From a virus: DNA of 32,001 bases. Shown piece by piece: positions 6,500 to 14,594 of the stretch (the stretch's first letter is position 1; each line of letters begins with the position of its first letter). Made by a program: the position numbers and the translations under genes. The DNA is taken from IMG/VR virus record IMGVR_UViG_3300023106_000153, positions 1 through 32,001 of that record. The stretch is one strand, 5' to 3'. Below the pieces are notes generated by a model. That model made no database searches. It saw only the letters and a program-made list of their open reading frames with translations, and had not been told where the DNA came from.

Positions 6500-7047
6500 T
6501 GCACGTGCTCGGGGTCGACCAGTCCCTCACCATGACCGGGATAGCGAAGATCAGCGCCCACGGCAGCGTCGCGGTGTCTCGCATCGCCTCGGCAGCCACC
6601 GACCCGGGCGATCTGCGGGCGACCCGTGACCGGATCCGGATGATCGTCGGCAGCGTGCTTGTGTTCGCGCCGGCCGCGTGCTTGTCGGTCATCGAGGCGC
6701 CGATCGTGATGCGGAACGGGCAGGGCGGGGCGCAGCTCGAGCGGGCATGGCTGTTCGGCCTGCTCGTCGACCAGCTGCTCCTCCGCGGTCCAGTGGTGCA
6801 GGTGCGCACGACGACGCGCGCCATGTACGCGACCGACAACGGTGCCGCGAAGAAGCCCGAGGTGCTCGCCGCGATGCGGTCGAAGTTCCCCGACCTGGTG
6901 ATCCGCGACGACAACGAAGCGGATGCCCTCGCCCTCGCCTGTATGGGCGCCACCTACCTCGGGTCGCCGATCGACGGCCCGACCAGCAAGAAGCAGCAGC
7001 AGGCCATGACCAGCACGGTCTGGCCCCCGATGAAAGAGAGCAACTGA
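6499..7047 (+). CDS. RuvC-like Holliday junction resolvase
   Basis: The 182-residue protein has the RNase H-like fold pattern of RuvC: GVDQSLTMTG with D7, VIEAP with E66, and DDNEADALALA with acidic residues at 140 and 142. RuvC cuts four-way DNA junctions, and phage versions clear branched replication or recombination intermediates before packaging. It is encoded just upstream of the exonuclease and annealing protein, which supports a recombination role. The C-terminal Gln/Lys-rich tail (about 160-182) looks flexible. Confidence 0.85.
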   Translation: MHVLGVDQSLTMTGIAKISAHGSVAVSRIASAATDPGDLRATRDRIRMIVGSVLVFAPAACLSVIEAPIVMRNGQGGAQLERAWLFGLLVDQLLLRGPVVQVRTTTRAMYATDNGAAKKPEVLAAMRSKFPDLVIRDDNEADALALACMGATYLGSPIDGPTSKKQQQAMTSTVWPPMKESN

Positions 7048-7379
7048 TGACGATCGAGATCAAGCCCACGACGTTCGCCCGCGGCGTCCCGAAGGAGCAG
7101 AACAACGGCTTCTACGGGGTGGAGGAGGAGCTGCTGGCGCTCCCCATCGGGACGCAGGTCACGGCGGTGGTGACGTTCCGCCTCGAGGACGACGTGACGA
7201 AGAAGGGTCACGGGGTCCGCTACCCGGTGATGGCGATGGATCACATCGAGCCGCTGTGGGACGACGAGCTCGTGGCCGCGGCGAAGACCTCGCAGGAGGA
7301 GGCGTACAAGTCGAGAACGGGTGCGAACGTGCTCGACTTCTCGGGCATCGGCGCGGCATCCGAAGAGGCCGGCGAATGA
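7047..7379 (+). CDS. Hypothetical protein in recombination cluster, 110 aa
   Basis: It overlaps the resolvase gene by one base (TGATG). The sequence includes GFYGVEEELLALPIGTQVTA and a beta-rich middle (TAVVTFRLEDDVTKKGHGVRYPVM), then an acidic helical C terminus. It has no transmembrane part or clear catalytic motif. I do not recognise the family. Position between the resolvase and the exonuclease suggests a nucleic-acid-related accessory role, but this is only context. Confidence 0.75.
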   Translation: MTIEIKPTTFARGVPKEQNNGFYGVEEELLALPIGTQVTAVVTFRLEDDVTKKGHGVRYPVMAMDHIEPLWDDELVAAAKTSQEEAYKSRTGANVLDFSGIGAASEEAGE

Positions 7380-7621
7380 GCGCGGGCAAGCGGACCCTGC
7401 AGCCTTCGGCGCGCGAGCTGTTCCCTGTCCTGCGTGAGCGCTTGCTGGCCTCGCGGCCCGTGGTCGGGTTCCGGTACCGGATCTTCCCGGGCGGCCCGTG
7501 GAGGACGGTGCCGCTGCATGAGAAGGGCATCACGAGCGTGCAGCGCAAGGGTGCGACGGAGTTGGTCTATGGGCCGCCGACGTTCCAGAACACCTTCGAC
7601 GAGAAGGGGCAGCTCGTATGA
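7376..7621 (+). CDS. Hypothetical protein, 81 aa
   Basis: ATGA overlaps join it to both neighbours. The protein is basic (MSAGKRTLQPSARELFPVLR) with aromatic and beta-prone stretches (FRYRIFPGGPWRTVPL). It may bind nucleic acid. No family is recognised. Its translation is well supported by the tight overlaps. Confidence 0.7.
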   Translation: MSAGKRTLQPSARELFPVLRERLLASRPVVGFRYRIFPGGPWRTVPLHEKGITSVQRKGATELVYGPPTFQNTFDEKGQLV

Positions 7622-8667
7622 CCGCCACGACCATGCACCCCGCCCTCGCCGAGCTGATGGCCCGCGCGGGTGCCCCCGACACCGACCGCGTGCAGTGGCT
7701 CATCGAGCGCGGCGCCGGCATCACCGCGACGCAGGTGCGCGAGCTCTACCAGGGCGGCGCCGGATACCGTGCGCGTCTGCTCAACGAGAAGGCGAAGCAG
7801 ATCCTCGAGCCTTTCCTGTCGAACCAGTACATCGACTGGGGAAACAAGCGGGAGCCGATCATCGCGAAGTGGGCGACCCGGTTCGGCATCGAGCCGGAGT
7901 CGCGCGTCTTCCGGGCGGCCGATAACCCTCGGTTCCTCGCGTCGCCTGACGGTGTCGGTGTGGGGTTCGGTGGCGAGTTGTTCATCGACGAGATCAAGAC
8001 GGGCAAGGACGACATCGCGCCCGGCACGGAGGCCTACGACCGCAAGGGCTACTACCTGCAGATGCAGTGGGGCATGCGCGTTACGGGTGCCCGCCGCTGC
8101 CTCTACATCTGGGAGCAGCACGACTCCGACTGGCAGGACCGCGGCGCAACTCACCTCGAACCGGCACCGATGCACGCTGAACCTCTGACGGCGTGGATCG
8201 AATACGACGAGCAGATCGTGGGGGCTCTCGTGGCGATCGCCGAGGACTTCCTCGCCGACCTCGACGCCCTCGTGCGCGACCTGGCGGACGGCGTCGAAGC
8301 ACAGATCGACGACGTGCTCGACACGCACGCCGTCAACTACCTGCGCTTCATCGGCCTTGAGAAGGAGGCGACGACGGCGAAGAAGACCGAGTGGGCGGCG
8401 ATGCTCGCGCGCCTCGAGGGGTGTGACGCGCTGTCGCAGGAGGGGCCGATCGCCCGGGTGACGTACAACCCGGGCGAGGAGAAGGAGTCGGAGACGGCCG
8501 ATGTCGAGGCGGCGAAGGCCGCGGACCCGGAGCTGTTCGCGGAGGTGCAGGCGTTGTCGAAGCGCTGGAACGAGCACCAGAAGAAGTACCAGAAGTCGGT
8601 CGTTACGCCGGCGAAGCCGAGCCTCACCGTGACCGCGGTGAAGGCCACGAAGGAGAAGAAGGCATGA
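7618..8667 (+). CDS. YqaJ-type viral recombinase (alkaline exonuclease)
   Basis: The 349-residue protein shows the lambda-exonuclease/YqaJ nuclease pattern: YIDWGNKREP with E79, LASPDG with D111, IDEIKTG with E125 and K127, and YYLQMQWGM with Q148 and Q150. Such enzymes degrade one strand of double-stranded ends to give single strands for the annealing protein. It sits directly before the Bet/RecT gene (ATGA overlap), the usual two-component recombination pair. The C-terminal about 60 residues are charged and Lys-rich and may contact DNA or the partner. Confidence 0.9.
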   Translation: MTATTMHPALAELMARAGAPDTDRVQWLIERGAGITATQVRELYQGGAGYRARLLNEKAKQILEPFLSNQYIDWGNKREPIIAKWATRFGIEPESRVFRAADNPRFLASPDGVGVGFGGELFIDEIKTGKDDIAPGTEAYDRKGYYLQMQWGMRVTGARRCLYIWEQHDSDWQDRGATHLEPAPMHAEPLTAWIEYDEQIVGALVAIAEDFLADLDALVRDLADGVEAQIDDVLDTHAVNYLRFIGLEKEATTAKKTEWAAMLARLEGCDALSQEGPIARVTYNPGEEKESETADVEAAKAADPELFAEVQALSKRWNEHQKKYQKSVVTPAKPSLTVTAVKATKEKKA

Positions 8668-9872
8668 CCGCAACAGGAGTGGTAGCGCTGCCCACAAGCA
8701 GCAACCCGGGCGACTGGTCCGACGAGGACAAGGCGCTCGTCGAGGCCGCCGGTCTCGTGCACGTTGACCGTGACGGCACGAAGACGGCCGCGCCCCGACC
8801 GGTGGTGGCTGCGTTCCTGCAGCACTGCCAGAGAACGAAGCTGGATCCGTTCGCCCGGCAGATTTACTCGATCGCGCGCAAGTCGAAGGGCGAGCTGAAG
8901 TGGCAGATTCAGGTGTCGATCGACGGTGCCCGTCTGGTCGCTGAGCGCTCGGGCCAGTACGAGGGGCAGACGACGCCGGAGTTCACGGCTGACGGCGTCA
9001 CATGGACGCAGGTCTGGCTCGGCAACGAGCAGCCGAAGGCGGCCCGGGTGGGCGTGTTCCGCCGCGGCTTCCGCGAGCCGCTCTATGCGGTGGCGCTGTG
9101 GGACGCATACGCGGTGCTGGACTACAACGGCAACGTCTCGGCGATGTGGGCGAAGATGGGCCCGCTGATGCTGGCGAAGTGCGCCGAGATGCTCGCGCTG
9201 CGCAAGGCGTTCCCGCAGGATCTGTCGGGTCTGTACTCGTCGGAGGAGATGGCGCAAGCAGGCGGCACCGCTTCACCGAACGCGTCGGCAGTTACGAAGG
9301 GCGAGTACCGGGTCGATCTGCCCGGCGAGGACAAGTACGGGCCATCGAGCTTCCCCGAGGTCTCGGTGCAGCAGGACATCCCCGAACCGGCGGTGTCGCG
9401 TGACTGGACGGCCCTCGCGGCGGCATTGAAGGACGTCGACGCGCTGACGAAGCTGTACCAGCTCGCGCAGCAGGAGGGCGAGGTCGGCCTGATCCTCCCG
9501 GATGGTCGGACGGTCGATGCGGCTCTTCGCGCTCGGAAGGTGGAGCTGGAGCAGGTGCCGCTCGTCGAGGGGAAGATCGCGGACCCGCCGAAGCGGGCGT
9601 GGCTGCGTGAGGCGCGGCTGCTGACCTCGCGGGAGGACGTGCGCGCCCTGTACATGGAGGCGGCCGCGGGTGGCGCGTTGCCGCAGGTGCTGGAGGAGAT
9701 CCAGTCGATCGAGCGGACGTTGCCGGATCCGGATGCGGATGCGCCTTCGGAGAGTGCGGGGTGGGCGACGCCTGGTGATGCGTCGTCGGAGTGGGCGGCG
9801 TCGCCGGCGGATGAGTCGTCGGAGACGGTCGCGGGTGTGCTGGATGACTCGATCGGTGGTGGGGAGCGATGA
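8664..9872 (+). CDS. bet: Bet/RecT-family single-strand annealing protein
   Basis: The 402-residue protein has the Bet core at about 50-200: FLQHCQRTKLDPFARQIYSI, then a RKSKGELKWQIQVSIDGARL segment, and MLAKCAEMLALRKAFPQDLSGLYSSEEM near 190. The family anneals complementary single strands, as lambda Red beta does. A long C-terminal part (about 210-402) is acidic and low in complexity towards the end, as in many actinophage versions. It is coupled to the exonuclease upstream and the HTH gene downstream by ATGA overlaps. Confidence 0.92.
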   Translation: MTATGVVALPTSSNPGDWSDEDKALVEAAGLVHVDRDGTKTAAPRPVVAAFLQHCQRTKLDPFARQIYSIARKSKGELKWQIQVSIDGARLVAERSGQYEGQTTPEFTADGVTWTQVWLGNEQPKAARVGVFRRGFREPLYAVALWDAYAVLDYNGNVSAMWAKMGPLMLAKCAEMLALRKAFPQDLSGLYSSEEMAQAGGTASPNASAVTKGEYRVDLPGEDKYGPSSFPEVSVQQDIPEPAVSRDWTALAAALKDVDALTKLYQLAQQEGEVGLILPDGRTVDAALRARKVELEQVPLVEGKIADPPKRAWLREARLLTSREDVRALYMEAAAGGALPQVLEEIQSIERTLPDPDADAPSESAGWATPGDASSEWAASPADESSETVAGVLDDSIGGGER

Positions 9873-10252
9873 CCGCGGTCGACCTGTCCCCCGCCGAGCT
9901 GGCGACGGTGCAGCGCTTCGGCCTGCACCGCGAGGTGTCGTTGCGCAACAAGCCCGTGCAGAAGCGGTCGCAGGAGCGGCTGGAGCAGTTGCTCGAAGCT
10001 GCACGTCTGGCGTACGCCGAGCATGGCCGCGATCGCTTCACGACGCAGCAGGTCGCGGAGAAGGCGGGCGCGTCCATCGGGACGGTGTACCGCTACTTCC
10101 CCGACCGGGTGCTGCTGATGGACGCGATCGCTCCCGACCGTGACCGTCAGGCCCATCTCGTGCTCGAGCGTGTGCGTGAGGCGCTGACGGCCAAGGCTCT
10201 CGGGCCAGCGACCCTCGACGCGATCGCTGCGGATCTGGGGGTGACGCCGTGA
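9869..10252 (+). CDS. Stand-alone TetR-type HTH protein
   Basis: Residues about 28-75 are a TetR N-terminal DNA-binding domain: RSQERLEQLLEAARLAYAEH, then FTTQQVAEKAGASIGTVYRYF, then PDRVLLMDAI. The whole protein is only 127 residues, while TetR regulators are usually about 190-220, so the ligand-binding and dimer domain is mostly absent. A short helical remainder (about 85-127) follows. It lies within the recombination operon with ATGA and GTGA overlaps, so this is its natural length and not a late frameshift. It may be a phage regulator or an interference protein. Confidence 0.8.
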   Translation: MTAVDLSPAELATVQRFGLHREVSLRNKPVQKRSQERLEQLLEAARLAYAEHGRDRFTTQQVAEKAGASIGTVYRYFPDRVLLMDAIAPDRDRQAHLVLERVREALTAKALGPATLDAIAADLGVTP

Positions 10253-10509
10253 GCACCGTCGACCACCGCGCGCAGATGCTCGACGCGCTCGACGTCGCGG
10301 CCAACTGCGACCGCGAGCTGATGGCGACACGCTATCTCGCACTCGCTCAGGTGCACGCCACGGCGCTCCTCGCCGAGCAGCAGAGGCTGGCCAGCCTCGT
10401 AGCGGTCTGGACCTCCAACGAGGAGGACGCAGCGGCAATGGTGCGTTCGGGCGGGTTCAACTTCGCGAAGATCCTCGACGAGATCCGAGAGCTGGTGAGG
10501 CGGGCATGA
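10249..10509 (+). CDS. Hypothetical helical protein, 86 aa
   Basis: It starts with GTG (GTGA overlap) and is almost entirely alpha-helical by composition (MSTVDHRAQMLDALDVAANC; long Ala/Leu/Glu stretches). No transmembrane segment or known motif is visible. It ends overlapping the next ATG. I do not recognise a family. Confidence 0.7.
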   Translation: MSTVDHRAQMLDALDVAANCDRELMATRYLALAQVHATALLAEQQRLASLVAVWTSNEEDAAAMVRSGGFNFAKILDEIRELVRRA

Positions 10510-10991
10510 GGATCCCCGGTGTCGAGCACGAGGTCGTCGACTCCGAAGGCCGCGCAGTCCGCGACCCGAAGGAGATCGAGGCAGACGCAGAGTACGCCCG
10601 CATCCGCCTGGCGCCGATGCCGACGCCGGGGCAGATCAAGACCCCTGACGACGTGATCGAAGACCTCGAGGTTGCGAAGCATCTCGCGGCGAAGAGCGCG
10701 CTGATCATCAAGGAAGCGGACAAGACGAAGCGGGCGGTCGCACGGTTGCATGCGATCGCCCATGGGAAGGCGCTGCGCACGTCGACGGCGAAGAGTGCGG
10801 AGCTTCGGGAGGCGGATGCCTTCGAGGCGGCGCTGGAGCTCCGCACGGCGCTGGATGCGGCAGAGGTCGCATTCGACTTCGCCAAGTCCGTCGCGCGCTC
10901 GGTGGAGTCGTCGACTTCGGCACTTCAGACGCAATCGAAGATGGTCGCCATCACGTATGGGCTGGCTGGATCAGGAAGAGGTAACGGCTGA
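10506..10991 (+). CDS. Hypothetical helical protein, 161 aa
   Basis: After an N-terminal part (MRIPGVEHEVVDSEGRAVRD) the sequence from about residue 45 to 145 is rich in Ala, Lys, Glu and Leu in a pattern fitting two long amphipathic or coiled-coil helices. There is no catalytic motif. It overlaps both neighbours by one or four bases. The function is unknown; a structural or scaffolding role in early replication is possible but unsupported. Confidence 0.7.
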   Translation: MRIPGVEHEVVDSEGRAVRDPKEIEADAEYARIRLAPMPTPGQIKTPDDVIEDLEVAKHLAAKSALIIKEADKTKRAVARLHAIAHGKALRTSTAKSAELREADAFEAALELRTALDAAEVAFDFAKSVARSVESSTSALQTQSKMVAITYGLAGSGRGNG

Positions 10992-11449
10992 TGTCTACGT
11001 ACGCAGCTAAGACCGAAGTGAGCTCGCAGAAATCTCGGATGGAGATCGAGCACACCCTCGAGCGTTACGGGGCGACGAGATTCGCCTACGCAGCGCAGGG
11101 CGACAAGGCGATGATCGGTTTCGAGAAAGGCGGCCGCACGGTCCGCTTCATCATCCCGCTGCCGGATCGGCAATCGCGGGCGTTTACGCACCACGAGCGC
11201 GGCGTGCGCAGCGAGACCGCGGCCGCCGCGCTCTACGAGCAGGCGGTGAAGCAGAAGTGGCGCGCCATGGCCCTAATGGTGAAGGCGAAGCTCGAGGGCG
11301 TCGAGTCGGGGATCGTCACGTTCGAGCAGGAGTTCCTCGCTCACACGGTGCTTCCGAACGGCAAGACCGTGTTCGAGGAGACGAACGCGGGCGTCGAGCG
11401 CGCGTACGTCGAGGGTCACGTGCGGCCGCTGCTGGAGCTGGATTCGTGA
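10991..11449 (+). CDS. Hypothetical phage protein, 152 aa
   Basis: It reads MSTYAAKTEVSSQKSRMEIE and then a mixed alpha/beta domain with TLERYGATRFAYAAQGDKAM and VRFIIPLPDRQ, followed by EQAVKQKWRAMALMVKAKLE. Proteins with this general layout are common in actinophage early regions, but I cannot name a function. There are no transmembrane segments or cysteines. It overlaps the next gene as GTGA. Confidence 0.75.
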   Translation: MSTYAAKTEVSSQKSRMEIEHTLERYGATRFAYAAQGDKAMIGFEKGGRTVRFIIPLPDRQSRAFTHHERGVRSETAAAALYEQAVKQKWRAMALMVKAKLEGVESGIVTFEQEFLAHTVLPNGKTVFEETNAGVERAYVEGHVRPLLELDS

Positions 11450-11640
11450 GCGCGTTCGGGTTGGGCGACGAGGTCGTCGTCGGGAAGAGCAAGACGAAGC
11501 AGACGGTCGCTGGTATCGCGACCGAGAAGGACGCCGCAGGTAACTCCTACCTGATGGTGACGATCGAGAACCGCAGCGGCAAGCAGTCGCGGGTTGAGGG
11601 TTCACGGCTGAGTGTCGTGAAGAGAGCAGGTGTGCGGTGA
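11446..11640 (+). CDS. Hypothetical small beta-rich protein, 64 aa
   Basis: The GTG start (11446) overlaps the upstream stop. The sequence (FGLGDEVVVGKSKTKQTVAG then YLMVTIENRSGKQSRVEGSR) alternates short beta strands and basic turns, as in SH3/KOW-like small barrels that bind nucleic acid or protein. That fold is a guess. It ends overlapping the next GTG. Confidence 0.6.
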   Translation: MSAFGLGDEVVVGKSKTKQTVAGIATEKDAAGNSYLMVTIENRSGKQSRVEGSRLSVVKRAGVR

Positions 11641-12755
11641 AGGCGTCAGAGATCATGCACGATAAGAACTTCCCCCACGGGACGTTTCAGGGTCGTCAGA
11701 TGGGCTGCAAGGGCTCGCACTGCCCCGGCAAGGAGTCGGTGGGGATCACGTGCGAGGCGCTCGCGATCCGGTACGCCGGCGATCTGACCTTCCGTCGCCG
11801 CATCGACGCCGGGGCTACCGTCGCCGAGCTGCTCGCGGAGGAGACGTCGGCGGACGAGGTGAAGCCGGAGATGATCGTCGACGGCGCCGGGAACGCGTGG
11901 AGCCACCCGTCGTTGACGGTGGCCGACAGCGAGTCGCCGGTCGATGAGCCGGAGGATGCCGAGCTGAAGGATCTGCTCGAGCAGGTCGACGAGCGGCCGA
12001 GGCGCGGCCGCCAGCCGGGGCCGATCAAGCACGGCACCCGGTACGGCTACGACCGTCGTGGATGCAAGTCCGACGCCGGGTGCCCGGGTGACCCTGTGAC
12101 GGGCCTCACGTGCCGTCAGGCGGCTCGTGGGATGACGGTGCCCCCGGCGGTCGAGGAGGTCGCGCAGGCGGCTGAGGAGCCGACGAAGGTGCGGGCGCTG
12201 GCCGATCAGGTGCACGAGGTCGTCGCGGAGATCGACGAGACGGTCGCGGCATCCGTCGAGACGATGAGCTATGACGAGGCGGCCGTCGAGCTGTCCGGCG
12301 AGATCGCGGCCGACGTGGCCCCACAGGTGCTCGCCGCCGAGCTGGGTCGCGCGTTGACCGGCGAACCTACCGGCGTGCGTACCGAGGGGCTGCTGTCGGA
12401 TCTCGCGGACGCGAAGGCTGAGGTCGAGGATCTGCGCGAGAGGCTCGCGGACGCCAATGCGAAGGCGAAGCACCACGAGCGGGAAGCGGTCAGCTACTTC
12501 GCGGCGAACGAGAAGCTGGTCGGCGAGCTGCGCCAGGTGCAGGCGGACGCGGCGGCTCTCGGCGAGCAGCTGCTCCAGTCGGGTCTCTCGCTCGACGTCG
12601 CGCTCACGCAGCGACCGCGGACGGTGTCGTGCTCGGTGACGATCACGCCGCTCGCCGGCGGCGGTGTCCGGGTGACGTCGCAAGGGATGGATGCGGAGAC
12701 GGCTGCGGATCTCGCGAGCCGGATCTTCACGAGCACCGCGGGGGTGGCAGCATGA
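11637..12755 (+). CDS. Protein with duplicated HGT-Cys-CPG-TC module and coiled coil
   Basis: The 372-residue protein starts with GTG. A motif appears twice: HGT(14-16)...GCK(23-25)...CPG(29-31)...TC(38-39), and again HGT(132-134)...GCK(142-144)...CPG(149-151)...TC(158-159). One His and three Cys per copy with nearly equal spacing suggest a small metal-binding unit. The stretch between copies is acidic. Residues about 180-330 are Ala/Glu-rich and helical, with a likely coiled coil near 250-320. The last 40 residues look beta-rich. It precedes the methyltransferase (ATGA). Similar HGT...GC modules occur singly in small actinobacterial proteins; the role is unknown. Confidence 0.8.
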   Translation: MKASEIMHDKNFPHGTFQGRQMGCKGSHCPGKESVGITCEALAIRYAGDLTFRRRIDAGATVAELLAEETSADEVKPEMIVDGAGNAWSHPSLTVADSESPVDEPEDAELKDLLEQVDERPRRGRQPGPIKHGTRYGYDRRGCKSDAGCPGDPVTGLTCRQAARGMTVPPAVEEVAQAAEEPTKVRALADQVHEVVAEIDETVAASVETMSYDEAAVELSGEIAADVAPQVLAAELGRALTGEPTGVRTEGLLSDLADAKAEVEDLRERLADANAKAKHHEREAVSYFAANEKLVGELRQVQADAAALGEQLLQSGLSLDVALTQRPRTVSCSVTITPLAGGGVRVTSQGMDAETAADLASRIFTSTAGVAA

Positions 12756-14572
12756 CCGCCGTCGTGGGCTACAAGCAGCCCGACGTCGCGTGGAACGGCC
12801 TCACGGTGACGGACCTGTTCTGCGGCGCCGGCGGTTCCTCCTCCGGGCTCGTGGCGGCCGGGTACCGAGTCGTCATTGCGGCGAACCACTGGGCGCAGGC
12901 GATCGCTTCGCACCAGATCAACCATCCCGAGACGGATCACGACTCGGCTGACCTGTCGCAGGTGGAGCCGTCGCGGTTCCCGACGACGGACCTTCTGTGG
13001 GCGTCGCCGGAGTGCACAAATCACTCGGTAGCGAAGGGCATCAAGCGGCAGCGCGCCGTCAACGAGGCGCTGTTCGAGCTCGAGGGCGCGCGGCCGCTCG
13101 CCGACGACGCGGCAATCCGCTCGCGGGCGACGATGTGGGATGTGCCCCGGTTCGCGGAGTACCACGCCTACAAGGCGATCATCATCGAGAACGTCGTCGA
13201 CGCCTACCGCTGGGTGCAGTTCCCCGCGTGGCTGCTCGCGATGGAGCTTCTCGGCTACGAGCACGAGATCGCCTGGGTGAACTCGATGCACGCGCAGGCG
13301 CTCGGCGACCCGGCGCCGCAGTCCCGCGACCGCATGTACATCGTCTTCTGGAAGAAGAACAAGGCGTCGAAGCGTCGCCCCGATCTGAAGCGGTGGACGA
13401 GCCCGAAGGCGCTCTGCCCGGTGCACGGGATCGTGTCGGCGGTGCAGACGTTCAAGAAGGCGGAGGCGTGGGGCCGCTACCGCGCGCAGTACGTGTTCCG
13501 CTGCGGCCAGTGCGCGACCATCGTCGAGCCGGGATGGATGGCGGCCGCGTTGGTCATCGACTGGTCGCTGAAGGGAACCCGGATCGGCGATCGCGAAAAA
13601 GAGCTGTCGCCTAAGACGATGGCCCGCATCGAGAAGGGCATCGAGAAGTATTGGCGGCCGACGATCGTCGAAGCCGCTGGCAACACGTACGACTCGACCG
13701 ACCCGAAGCACCGCAACTACGGCGACCCCGAGGGCTACATCCGTGCCTGGCCGGCCGAGGAGGCGCTGCGGACCCTGCACACGACGATGAGCAAGGGCAT
13801 CGCGTTCCCGCCGCTCATCACGGACGGGATCCGCGGCGAGGGCACGGTGCAGTCGGGCATGAATCCGATGCTGACGCAGACGACGGCGCAGACGAAGGGT
13901 CTGCTGATCCCGGTGGAGGGCCGAGAGGGAAAGGTCGCGGCCGACGTCGCCGAGGCGCTGCGCACGCAGTCGACCCGCAACGAGACGGGCATCGTCGTGC
14001 CGTTGCGGAATCACGGTGTCGCGAAGGGTGCGAGCCAGCCGATCGACACGGTGTCGGCGAACGGCAACCACCACGGCCTCATCGTCCGTGGCGAGGGCAA
14101 CGAGACGCCCAGCCGACCGACTACCGAGCCGATCGGAGCCATCACGGCGGCCGGCAGCCAGTTCCTCGCCACGCACCCAGCGCTGATCATGCGGAACAAC
14201 ACGGGCGGCGCCGAGATGTCGACGCCGGCGAGCGAGGCGTTGCGCACGATCACCACAGCGGGTCACCAGTCGCTGCTTGTGCCCTACTACGGCAACGGGA
14301 TGCCCTCGCCTGTCGACGAGCCGCACCGGACGCTGACGACCACAGACCGCTATTCCCTCGTCACGGGCCCGGTCGACATCAACGATTGCGAGTTCCGGAT
14401 GCTGACCCCCGACGAGATCAAGCGCGGGATGGGCTTCGCGGCCGACTACGCGCTGCTGGGAACTAAGCGCGAGCAGGTAAAGCAATCGGGCAACGCGGTC
14501 ACTCCCCCGAACGCACGCGACCTAGGCGCGTGCGTCGCGGAGTACCTGACCGGCGAGCTGGTGGCAGCGTGA
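12752..14572 (+). CDS. Cytosine-C5 DNA methyltransferase
   Basis: The 606-residue enzyme has motif I DLFCGAGGSSSG (21-32), a motif IV variant WASPECTNHS with likely catalytic C88, motif VI ENV (146-148), motif VIII QSRDR (190-194), LTPDEIKRGMGF (551-562) and motif X GNAVTPP (580-586). A zinc-ribbon-like pair, CPVH (222-225) and CGQC (251-254), is inserted. Between about 337 and 540 there are about seven imperfect repeats of the type EALRT-TT-GLLVP, probably forming the target-recognition region. It methylates cytosine in DNA, most likely to protect phage DNA from host restriction. No cognate restriction enzyme is adjacent. Start at ATG 12752 fits the ATGA overlap; a longer open frame upstream lies in the previous gene. 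Confidence 0.92.
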   Translation: MTAVVGYKQPDVAWNGLTVTDLFCGAGGSSSGLVAAGYRVVIAANHWAQAIASHQINHPETDHDSADLSQVEPSRFPTTDLLWASPECTNHSVAKGIKRQRAVNEALFELEGARPLADDAAIRSRATMWDVPRFAEYHAYKAIIIENVVDAYRWVQFPAWLLAMELLGYEHEIAWVNSMHAQALGDPAPQSRDRMYIVFWKKNKASKRRPDLKRWTSPKALCPVHGIVSAVQTFKKAEAWGRYRAQYVFRCGQCATIVEPGWMAAALVIDWSLKGTRIGDREKELSPKTMARIEKGIEKYWRPTIVEAAGNTYDSTDPKHRNYGDPEGYIRAWPAEEALRTLHTTMSKGIAFPPLITDGIRGEGTVQSGMNPMLTQTTAQTKGLLIPVEGREGKVAADVAEALRTQSTRNETGIVVPLRNHGVAKGASQPIDTVSANGNHHGLIVRGEGNETPSRPTTEPIGAITAAGSQFLATHPALIMRNNTGGAEMSTPASEALRTITTAGHQSLLVPYYGNGMPSPVDEPHRTLTTTDRYSLVTGPVDINDCEFRMLTPDEIKRGMGFAADYALLGTKREQVKQSGNAVTPPNARDLGACVAEYLTGELVAA

Positions 14573-14594
14573 GGGCAGGCTGGTTGAGGTGTGC

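Noticed and set aside
12629-12751. Methyltransferase start 41 codons earlier
   Set aside because: The extra residues lie in the previous gene in another frame; the ATGA-coupled start fits all neighbours.
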